Source of the DNA: Clostridiales bacterium UBA1389
Lineage (GTDB): Bacteria; Bacillota; Clostridia; Oscillospirales; CAG-382
Assembly (NCBI GenBank): GCA_002305335.1
Contig: DBQR01000034.1
Span: 15,957-63,574 of the forward strand
Length of the DNA stretch: 47,618 nucleotides
Reading direction: 5' to 3'
A model generated the notes under the pieces. The model ran no database searches, was not told the DNA's origin, and was given only the letters and a program-made list of their open reading frames with translations. Position numbers and translations under genes: made by a program. Positions 41,103 to 47,618 of this stretch are shown here, piece after piece. Positions within the stretch are counted from its first letter, which is position 1, and each line of letters starts with the position of its first letter.

Positions 41103-42683
41103 ATGAAAAAGGTATTAGCATTAGTTCTCGGCCTGTTTTTGATTCTCATGGCCTTTGTAGCCTGTGCCAAAGAACCCGGCGACGAATCAAAGGCGGTTTC
41201 GGAAAGCCAGTCTTCCGCCACCTCCGAACCGGGAGAAACAACCGATGAAACCAGCGAAGAAAGTTCCAAAGACCATCTGAACAACCCGGATATCTACACG
41301 GGAAACGACTATGACGGAATGACCATTACCTTCTTCACCACCGGTGTAGGCACCGACCCCATTTCCGAATTCGTGTATAACGAGGAAATGGAGGAAGAAA
41401 CCCTCTCCGCCACCGTAAACGATGCGATTAAAGCGAGAAACGACCTTTTATACGAAAGGCTCGGAGTAACCGTCAAGGAAGTGTATTACAAAAGTGCGGG
41501 AAGGTACGGCAGTGATACGTTAACCAAAATATACAACTACATACAAACCAGCGACAGTGAATCCTTTCAGGTTATATCCGTCTGCCTTTACGACTGCGGC
41601 ACGCTGGCAATGGGAAACAACCTTTACGACCTGAACAGCCTAAGCAACATAAACATGACAAACCCCTGGTGGGAACAGTCCTTCAACAAAAGCGTAACCA
41701 TCGCCGACCAGCTGTACTTCACATTGGGGGACATAGGCTTTAACCATAAAAACTCCACCCCCTGCGTTTACTACAACTACAGTCTCTTTGACAGAATGAA
41801 CCTTGAAGACCCCATCCCCCTTGCCGTCGACGGCAAATGGACCATCGACGCCGCTTTACAGTATTCCAAGAATCTCTGCATTGACTCGGAAGCACCCGAG
41901 GGAATGGATTACAAAGACCAGTTCGGCTGGGCAGGCCAGTATGACGATATGTACGCCATGCTGTACGGTGCCGGGGTCAGGGTTTTGTCCCCCGATCCGG
42001 AAGGCTATCCCATGCTTACCCTTAACACCCCCGCCGCCGTTGATACCGTTGACAAGGTGTTAACCCTTATGTTCGACGAATCCTATATTTCCGGTAACGA
42101 TTATTTCAATGTTTCCAGCACCCCGATGGTACTCCTGCAGGAGGCATTTCAGGAAGGCCGCTGCCTGTTTTATTCCGGCGGCATCAATTCAGCATCGATA
42201 TTCGATATGGAAGACACCTTCGGAATACTCCCCGTTCCCAAACTTTCCGAAGACCAGGACGACTATTATTCCCTTATAAACACCTGGGTTACCAACGCCT
42301 ACGGCATTGCCGCCAACTGCGACGAGGATACCGCCGAATTTGCGGCAGCAGTCCTTGACGTCATGGGCTATTATTCCTGGAAGGAATATCCCAACTCCCT
42401 GTCCTACAACTATTATGAAAGAATGCTTAAAAACCAGAAGTTAACCCGTGAGGAATCCGAATCAATGCTTGACCTTATCTTTTCCGCCCGGGGCTGCGAA
42501 CTGGGGGCAATCTTCCAGATAGGCAAGCTGGAAGGCGGGTCGGTGGACGTAAACGGAATGCTCCAGATACTTATTCAGGGCAAGGTTACCGGCAAATTCG
42601 CCTCCACCTACGGTCAGTACGCAGACAAGTTTGAAAGCGATGTGGAAACGTTAAACAACTTCTTTAAGGAAAACCTGAATTAA
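41103..42683 (+). CDS. Extracellular solute-binding lipoprotein, orphan paralog
   Basis: 526 aa. Signal peptide with lipobox FVACAKE, a Ser/Glu/Thr-rich linker (about 22-58), then a family-1-like solute-binding fold. It shares with the protein at 18501-20030 the segments DAIKARNDLLYERLGV, MTNPWWEQSFNKSV and TLGDIGFN, the overall length and the low-complexity linker, so the two are paralogs. No ABC permease or ATPase is nearby. GGAGG is 9 nt before the ATG. It may bind a sugar or oligosaccharide, or act as a glycan receptor. Confidence 0.85.
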   Translation: MKKVLALVLGLFLILMAFVACAKEPGDESKAVSESQSSATSEPGETTDETSEESSKDHLNNPDIYTGNDYDGMTITFFTTGVGTDPISEFVYNEEMEEETLSATVNDAIKARNDLLYERLGVTVKEVYYKSAGRYGSDTLTKIYNYIQTSDSESFQVISVCLYDCGTLAMGNNLYDLNSLSNINMTNPWWEQSFNKSVTIADQLYFTLGDIGFNHKNSTPCVYYNYSLFDRMNLEDPIPLAVDGKWTIDAALQYSKNLCIDSEAPEGMDYKDQFGWAGQYDDMYAMLYGAGVRVLSPDPEGYPMLTLNTPAAVDTVDKVLTLMFDESYISGNDYFNVSSTPMVLLQEAFQEGRCLFYSGGINSASIFDMEDTFGILPVPKLSEDQDDYYSLINTWVTNAYGIAANCDEDTAEFAAAVLDVMGYYSWKEYPNSLSYNYYERMLKNQKLTREESESMLDLIFSARGCELGAIFQIGKLEGGSVDVNGMLQILIQGKVTGKFASTYGQYADKFESDVETLNNFFKENLN

Positions 42684-42694
42684 ACGAAATACAT

Positions 42695-42730
42695 AACCCC
42701 CCTGTTTTACCGGCAGGGGGGTTGATTTTT
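42695..42730. terminator. Terminator after solute-binding gene
   Basis: AACCCCCCTG / CAGGGGGGTT stem with loop TTTTACCGG (42695-42723), followed on the plus strand by GATTTTTTAA. It also sits next to the end of the minus-strand P-type ATPase at 42735. Confidence 0.85.
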
Positions 42731-42734
42731 TAAT

Positions 42735-44567
42735 TCATGTCTTTAAGGCTCTTATTGCATTCAGGGTGGCTATAATCATAACCCCTACGTCACCTATAAC
42801 CGCAATCCACATATTTGCTATCCCCAGTATTCCAAGCAAAAGGATTATCCCCTTTGCCCCAAGGGAAAGGATTATATTCTGTCTTACGATTTTCATGGTC
42901 TTGCGGGAGATGTTCACCGTAAGGGGAAGTTTGGAAAGGCTGTCGTCCATTATGACAACATCCGCCGATTCGATGGCGGCATCGCTGGCTATCGCCCCCA
43001 TGGAAATCCCCACGTCCGCCCTTGCCAGGACGGGAGCATCGTTTATCCCGTCCCCCACATAAGCTGTGGTTATCCCTTCCGACAGCAGTTCCTCCAGGGC
43101 TTCCACCTTCTGGTCAGGCAGAAGTTCCGCCCGTATGTTCTCTATCCCCGCTTTGTCGGCAATTTCCTTAGCGGTATGCCAGGCATCGCCGGTCAGCATT
43201 AGAGTGCTGTTTATCCCCTTTTCCTTAAGTTTTGCAATTGTGTCCGACGCATCGGGCTTAATCTGGTCGTTAATGACTATATGCCCCAAATACTCGTCGT
43301 CTTCGGATATATGGATGATGGTGCCGCTTATATGGCAGGGACGCCATTTCGCCTTTGCCAGATCCATAAGCCGGGTGTTCCCCACATAATAGGTTCTGCC
43401 GTCAATCACCGCAGAAAGTCCCATTCCCGCAAAAACCGTTGTCTTTTCGATACGGGTTTTGTCAATGACATTGCCGTAAGCCTTTATTATGGGCTCCGCC
43501 GCAGGGTGGCTGGAATAGCTTTCGGCTGCGGCGGCGATTTCCAAAAGTTCGCTTTCCGGTATTTCGGAAGGATGCACCGCGTTTACGATAAAACTGCCTT
43601 TTGTCAGGGTTCCGGTTTTATCAAAGGCAAAGGCTTTGACTTTGGAAAGCGTTTCAAGGTGATTTGACCCCTTTATGAGTATTCCCTTTCGGGAGGCTCC
43701 CCCTATACCGGCGAAAAAGGACAAGGGCACCGACACCACCAAAGCGCAGGGGCAGGACACCACCAAAAACACCAGCGCCCGGTTTATCCAAACCATAAAG
43801 GGATCATTGAACCACAATGGAGGTAAAACCGCAATAAGAATGGCGGCGTACAGCACACAGGGGGTATAGTAGCGGGAAAATTTTGTTATAAAATTTTCCG
43901 CCTTTGCCTTCCGGCCCGAGGCCTTTTCCACCAGATTTAATATCTTTGAAACCGTGGATTCCTCATAGAGGGCTTCAACCCTTACCTTAATCAGTCCCGT
44001 AAGGTTGACAAAGCCGCTTTTCACCTTATCCCCCGGCATTTTGTCCGCCGGCAGGCTTTCACCGGTAAGGGCGGAGGTGTTTACAGAAGTAAATCCTTCG
44101 ATTATTTCCCCGTCAAGGGGGACCTTTTCTCCGGGGCTTACAATGATGATATCCCCGGTTTTGACCTCCTTGGGGGAAACCCGCTTTTCAATCCCCCCTT
44201 CATACACCACCGCATAGTCGGGGCGGATGTTTAACAAAGAGGAAATGGATTTCCGGCTTTTTCCCACCGCAATGTCCTGAAACAGCTCCCCCAGCTGATA
44301 AAACAGCATAACCGCCACCGCTTCGGGGTATTCCTTTATGGCAAAGGCTCCGAGGGTGGCTATCGACATTAAAAACTTTTCGTCAAAAATTTCCCCCTTC
44401 AAAACGTTCTTTGCCGCTCCCCACAGCACATCGCCCCCGATTAAGAGGTAGGGCAAAGCAAACAGGGCGAATTCTAAAATGCCCGAAACCGGAATAAGGA
44501 AGGCGGCAATAAAAAGCAACGCCGATATAATTATTCTGTATAGTACGCTCCTTTGTTCTTTATCCAT
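42735..44567 (-). CDS. cadA: Zn/Cd/Pb-exporting P1B-type ATPase
   Basis: 610 aa. There is no N-terminal metal-binding domain; the protein begins almost at the first membrane helix. The metal site is VSCPCALVVSVPLSFF, the phosphorylation loop FDKTGTLTKGS, with the HP motif (SSHPAAEPI) and GDGINDAPVL. The last helices contain GAKGIILLLGILG and VIGDVGVMIIATLNAIR: the Lys and the Asp-Gly typical of P1B-2 (zinc/cadmium/lead) pumps. The ATG at 44567 overlaps the arsR-family stop (ATGGATAA); an upstream frame overlaps the repressor gene and is rejected. It exports divalent metals under control of its repressor. Confidence 0.93.
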   Translation of the reverse strand: MDKEQRSVLYRIIISALLFIAAFLIPVSGILEFALFALPYLLIGGDVLWGAAKNVLKGEIFDEKFLMSIATLGAFAIKEYPEAVAVMLFYQLGELFQDIAVGKSRKSISSLLNIRPDYAVVYEGGIEKRVSPKEVKTGDIIIVSPGEKVPLDGEIIEGFTSVNTSALTGESLPADKMPGDKVKSGFVNLTGLIKVRVEALYEESTVSKILNLVEKASGRKAKAENFITKFSRYYTPCVLYAAILIAVLPPLWFNDPFMVWINRALVFLVVSCPCALVVSVPLSFFAGIGGASRKGILIKGSNHLETLSKVKAFAFDKTGTLTKGSFIVNAVHPSEIPESELLEIAAAAESYSSHPAAEPIIKAYGNVIDKTRIEKTTVFAGMGLSAVIDGRTYYVGNTRLMDLAKAKWRPCHISGTIIHISEDDEYLGHIVINDQIKPDASDTIAKLKEKGINSTLMLTGDAWHTAKEIADKAGIENIRAELLPDQKVEALEELLSEGITTAYVGDGINDAPVLARADVGISMGAIASDAAIESADVVIMDDSLSKLPLTVNISRKTMKIVRQNIILSLGAKGIILLLGILGIANMWIAVIGDVGVMIIATLNAIRALKT

Positions 44568-44910
44568 GATGCTTACCCGATTCCTCAATAAGATGGTCAA
44601 AGCCCTGTGCCACGATGGTTTTAACATGGTCGTCGGAAAGGAAATAATAGACAGTCTTCCCTTCCCGCCGGTTTGAAACCAGTTTGGCGTTCTTAAGCAC
44701 TCTTAACTGATGAGATACCGCCGACTGGGTCATTCCGATAAGCTCGGCAATGGCACAGACGCACATTTCCCCGTCAAGCAGGGAGTACATTATTTTTATC
44801 CTGGTGGTGTCGCCGAAGATTTTAAACAAGTCCGCAAGTCCCGAAAGGGAATTTTCGGCGGGGAAAACCTTTTTAACCCTGTTAAGTATTTCTTCATGGT
44901 TATGGGGCAT
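44560..44910 (-). CDS. ArsR/SmtB-family metal-sensing repressor (CadC-like)
   Basis: 116 aa. Winged-helix core FKIFGDTTRIKIMYSLLDGE ... IAELIGMTQSAVSHQLRVLK. The alpha-3 site has MCVCAIAEL (Cys-x-Cys), the metal ligands of CadC/ArsR-type alpha3 sensors. The last helix (DDHVKTIVAQGFDHLIEES) provides Asp/His-type ligands typical of the SmtB/CzrA alpha5 site. Having both suggests Zn plus soft-metal sensing. GGAAGGAA precedes the ATG at 44910; the frame to 44943 runs through the operator. It is the first gene of the efflux operon and probably autoregulated. Confidence 0.92.
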   Translation of the reverse strand: MPHNHEEILNRVKKVFPAENSLSGLADLFKIFGDTTRIKIMYSLLDGEMCVCAIAELIGMTQSAVSHQLRVLKNAKLVSNRREGKTVYYFLSDDHVKTIVAQGFDHLIEESGKHHG

Positions 44911-44928
44911 ACTTATTCCTTCCTTAAT

Positions 44929-44992
44929 CATATGAATGCACATTCATATGTTTGTTCGTTCATATGATATCACTTTATGTTTATTTTGTCAA
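44929..44992 (-). promoter_or_regulatory. Promoter and operator of the arsR-cadA operon
   Basis: Minus-strand TTGACA (44992..44987), a 17-nt spacer and TATCAT (44969..44964). Downstream, at 44950..44929, a perfect 10-2-10 inverted repeat (arms CATATGAATG / CATTCATATG) matches the SmtB/CadC operator type. A further half-site, CATATGAAC, overlaps the -10. Repressor binding would block initiation and clearance. Confidence 0.88.
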
Positions 44993-45026
44993 CGGTTTTC
45001 ATTGAAATATTGTTTGTCCCGCTGCC

Positions 45027-45055
45027 TTGACTTGAAGGGATTATGCCGTTATAAT
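45027..45055 (+). promoter_or_regulatory. Promoter of the two-component system
   Basis: TTGACT (45027-45032), a 17-nt spacer and TATAAT (45050-45055), about 80 nt before the response-regulator ATG. A repeat-type Pho box is not evident here. Confidence 0.72.
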
Positions 45056-45137
45056 TGATTAGGAAAACATTATTTGTCAGTTGAATAATAAATTCGGCTT
45101 GTTAACCTTATAATTATTAAAGCAGGGTTGATTTAAT

Positions 45138-45827
45138 ATGATTTATCTTCTTGAAGACGACGAAAGCATAAGGGAACTGGTCTGCTATTCCCTTAACAAA
45201 ACCGGCCTTTCGGCTATCGGTTTTGAAACCCCAAAGGCTTTTTGGAGGGCATTAAGTGAAAAGCTGCCGGAACTTATACTCCTTGACGTAATGCTGCCGG
45301 AGGAGGACGGGATTTCGGTGCTAACAAAGCTCCGCCTTATGCCCCAGACCGAAAAAATCCCGGTAATAATGCTTACGGTCAAATCCAGCGAATTCGACAA
45401 GGTAAAGGCCCTCGACCGGGGCGCCGACGACTATATCACCAAGCCCTTCGGGGTTATGGAGCTTATAGCCCGGGTAAAGGCGGTGTTAAGACGGAGCCAG
45501 ACCGTGTCCACCGACAGTGAAGGTATAGTTTATAAAGCCGGGGGACTTACGGTAAATATCCCCTCCCGCACCGTTACAGCAGACGGGGTTAAGGTGGCGT
45601 TGACCTTTAAGGAATTCGAGCTTATAAGCTTTTTGTTTTCCCACCGGGGAAACGTGCTGAGCCGGGATAAAATTTTACGGGAAGTATGGAGCTACGACTT
45701 TGACGGGGAAAACCGCACCGTCGACGTTCATGTCCGCACCTTGCGGCAGAAGCTGGGTAAATACGCAAATATAATCGAAACGGTCAGGGGAGCAGGTTAT
45801 AAAATTTCCGGCGAACCGGAAAATTAA
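45138..45827 (+). CDS. OmpR/PhoB-type response regulator
   Basis: 229 aa. Receiver domain with acidic pocket (LEDDES), phospho-acceptor Asp in LLDVMLPEEDG, conserved Thr/Ser (MLTVKSSEFD) and Lys (DDYITKPFG). C-terminal winged helix includes LTFKEFELISFLF, RDKILREVWSYDFDGENRTVDVHVRTLRQKL and VRGAGYKI. The cognate kinase follows 26 nt downstream. The PhoB assignment rests on the PhoR-like kinase architecture and the possible Pho box after the operon. Confidence 0.92.
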   Translation: MIYLLEDDESIRELVCYSLNKTGLSAIGFETPKAFWRALSEKLPELILLDVMLPEEDGISVLTKLRLMPQTEKIPVIMLTVKSSEFDKVKALDRGADDYITKPFGVMELIARVKAVLRRSQTVSTDSEGIVYKAGGLTVNIPSRTVTADGVKVALTFKEFELISFLFSHRGNVLSRDKILREVWSYDFDGENRTVDVHVRTLRQKLGKYANIIETVRGAGYKISGEPEN

Positions 45828-45853
45828 CCCTAAATCGGGGTATTGGTGTTTTT

Positions 45854-47527
45854 ATGAGAAAGCTTATTTTCAAAAGCATTTTTTTTACAGTTCTTTTTAT
45901 ACTGGTGTTTTCGGTGACGGTAATCCTGGTAATCGGTCACCGGTATAATACCGATAATCAAAAAAACTACCTTTCCCAAAACGCGGTATTTGTCGCCGAA
46001 GGCGTAAGGCAAAAGGGGATCGGATATCTGCAAAGCATAAAAGACGCCGACTTCCGCATTACCTGGATTACCGGCGAGGGAACCGTTTTGTATGATAATA
46101 AAACAGACATTTCCCAGGGGGAAAACCATAAAAACAGAGAAGAAGTAACCGAAGCTTTGTCAAAGGGAACAGGCTATTCGAAAAGGTTTTCCGACACCCT
46201 GTCAAAGCCCTTCGTTTATTACGCCGTTAAGCTTGAGGACAATACGGTTATAAGGGTTTCGGAGGAAGCCTACGCCTTCGGGATTAACCCCGATTATCTG
46301 TCGGCAGTCGTCTGGGTGACGGTTATAGCCCTGGCTTTGTCGCTGCTTCTTGCCGTAATCGTATCCAAAAAGGCGGTTTTGCCCGTAACGGGTTTGGATT
46401 TGTCAAAGCCGGAAATATCTAAAACCTATGAGGAAATGAAGCCGGTGGTTTCCCGTCTGGTGGCCGATAATCGTCTGATATCAAAGCAGGCGGAGGAGTT
46501 AAGGGTAAAGCAGATTGAATTCGACGCCATAACCACCAACATGAGCGACGGCATAATCATAATAAGCCGCCGGGCGGACATTCTTTCCTGCAATCAGGCG
46601 GCAATGAATATGCTGGGAGTTATCGAACTGCCTAAAAACGTGCTGCAGCTTAACAAAAGCGACAACTTCAGGGAAACCATACGCACCTCCCTTTCGGGGA
46701 AAAAATGCTTTGACACCATACGCACCGACGAAAACTATTACACCCTCCACGCCACTCCTTTGCTGTTTGACGACAATGTGGAGGGGGCGGTGATTGTAAT
46801 CATCGACGAAACCGAAAAGGACGAACGGGAAAAACTGCGGCGGGAATTCACCACCAACGTGTCCCATGAGCTTAAAACACCCCTAACCTCAATTTCCGGC
46901 TTTGCCGAGCTTATAAAAAGCGGAATAACCACCGAAAAGGACACAGCCCATTTTGCCGACAACATTTACCGGGAAGCAAGGCGGCTTGTAACTCTGGTAA
47001 ACGACATAATACGCCTTTCCCAGCTGGATGAAGGGGAAATCCCCTATGACGAAGGGGAGATTGACCTTTACGAAATCGCAAAGGATGTGGCAGACCGTCT
47101 TGACGGTGTTGCCAAAACACAGAAAATCAGCCTTAACCTTACGGGGGAAACCGCTTTTGTCAAGGGGAATTCCCAGATCCTTGAGGAAATGATATATAAT
47201 CTCTGTGACAACGGTATAAAATACAACCGTCCCGGTGGTTATGTGAACATTAATGTGTCCTCCGACACCGCCTTTGTCTATGCTTCGGTTAAGGACAACG
47301 GCATTGGCATACCCAAAGCCAGCCAAGGTCGGGTTTTTGAACGGTTTTACCGGGTTGACAAAAGCCATTCCAAGGAAATCGGGGGAACGGGTCTGGGGCT
47401 TTCCATCGTAAAGCACGGGGCGGCATACCACAAGGCAAGGATTTCCCTTGAAAGTTCTCCGGGGAACGGAACCGAAATAACCCTTGTGTTCCCCAAAGCT
47501 ATGGCCGACAGCCCGGATTTAACCTGA
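45854..47527 (+). CDS. PhoR-like sensor histidine kinase
   Basis: 557 aa. TM1 (about 8-28), an extracellular region of some 130 residues, TM2 (about 150-172), then a short linker with a PAS domain (DAITTNMSDGIIIISRRADI ... GAVIVIIDETEKDERE). HisKA has SHELKTPLTSISGFAEL, and HATPase has NLCDNGIKYN (N box), VKDNGIGIPK (G1), VFERFYRVD (F box) and GGTGLGLSIVKHG (G2). This TM-PAS-HisKA-HATPase plan is that of PhoR phosphate sensors; another signal is possible. It is co-transcribed with the regulator. Confidence 0.92.
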   Translation: MRKLIFKSIFFTVLFILVFSVTVILVIGHRYNTDNQKNYLSQNAVFVAEGVRQKGIGYLQSIKDADFRITWITGEGTVLYDNKTDISQGENHKNREEVTEALSKGTGYSKRFSDTLSKPFVYYAVKLEDNTVIRVSEEAYAFGINPDYLSAVVWVTVIALALSLLLAVIVSKKAVLPVTGLDLSKPEISKTYEEMKPVVSRLVADNRLISKQAEELRVKQIEFDAITTNMSDGIIIISRRADILSCNQAAMNMLGVIELPKNVLQLNKSDNFRETIRTSLSGKKCFDTIRTDENYYTLHATPLLFDDNVEGAVIVIIDETEKDEREKLRREFTTNVSHELKTPLTSISGFAELIKSGITTEKDTAHFADNIYREARRLVTLVNDIIRLSQLDEGEIPYDEGEIDLYEIAKDVADRLDGVAKTQKISLNLTGETAFVKGNSQILEEMIYNLCDNGIKYNRPGGYVNINVSSDTAFVYASVKDNGIGIPKASQGRVFERFYRVDKSHSKEIGGTGLGLSIVKHGAAYHKARISLESSPGNGTEITLVFPKAMADSPDLT

Positions 47528-47618
47528 ATTTAACCTAAACCCTATTTTGAATTTAACATTACTTTGATAGAATGTATAAGGAAATATTTTTCTTAAAAAA
47601 ACGGATGTATGAGGTCGA
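47525..47618 (+). promoter_or_regulatory. Possible Pho-box promoter region of the next gene
   Basis: TGAATTTAAC occurs twice (47525-47534 and 47548-47557), 23 nt apart, roughly two helical turns, as in PhoP/PhoB direct-repeat boxes rich in TTAAC. A TAGAAT/TATAAG-like -10 follows at about 47568-47580. The gene controlled lies beyond the window (inference: a pst or pho gene). Confidence 0.4.

Noticed and set aside
1..47618. CRISPR arrays, tRNA/rRNA genes, transposases or integrases
   Set aside because: None found on reading both strands.

Overview
The window reads as a chromosomal segment of a Gram-positive Clostridia-type Firmicute, most likely an Oscillospiraceae/Ruminococcaceae-like gut bacterium. 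The evidence is a large SRP RNA with an Alu domain directly upstream of dnaX, many sigma-A promoters with 17-bp spacers, a B. subtilis-type LexA box, glutamine-dependent PLP synthesis (pdxST) with a MocR regulator, a cohesin/dockerin protein, surface proteins with a PTGD sorting tail, and type-3 ProS. There are no tRNAs, rRNAs, CRISPR arrays, integrases or insertion sequences. Gene density is high and no gene-free stretch exceeds 300 bases, apart from the SRP RNA/znu leader region (1525-2053), whose contents are listed.

Layout. 13-1850 (minus): dnaX, with an in-frame A AAA AAG slippery heptamer, preceded by the SRP RNA and its promoter. 1974-4988 (plus): a zinc-uptake operon (znuA-znuC-znuB-fur/zur) with a consensus promoter and an inverted-repeat operator at the start site. 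5163-14083 (minus): a four-gene operon of TerB-N/TerB-C protein, BrxD-like P-loop ATPase, and two tandem paralogous superfamily-II helicases, followed about 50 nt later by an ECF sigma factor, a zinc anti-sigma and two small proteins. The first three gene types match the Shango anti-phage system; the duplicated helicase and the co-directional sigma/anti-sigma tail are the most unusual feature here. 14121-17179: pdxST and divergent pdxR. 17197-18462: two GNAT acetyltransferases.

18501-28916: an exported-protein region with an orphan solute-binding lipoprotein, a YfhO-like polytopic membrane protein, two paralogous PTGD-tailed surface proteins (discoidin; LamG plus discoidin), a PAQR/hemolysin-III protein and a CotH-kinase lipoprotein with N-terminal cysteine-rich repeats. 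29062-33664 (minus): a protein whose N-terminus resembles the RRXRR motif, then copA, nrdR, dut and radC, the last four probably co-transcribed starting from radC. 33816-35188: a PHP phosphatase convergent with a small sigma-region-4-like gene under an apparent LexA-controlled promoter. 35242-42683: a cohesin+dockerin protein, proS, a small lipoprotein, an 873-residue InlB-like repeat surface protein and a second orphan solute-binding lipoprotein.

42735-44992 (minus): an ArsR/CadC repressor and a Zn/Cd/Pb-type P1B ATPase with a 10-2-10 operator. 45027-end (plus): a PhoB/PhoR-type two-component system, followed by repeated TTTAAC motifs that may be a Pho box for a gene beyond the window. Metal homeostasis recurs: zinc import, copper export and zinc/cadmium export each have their own locus.
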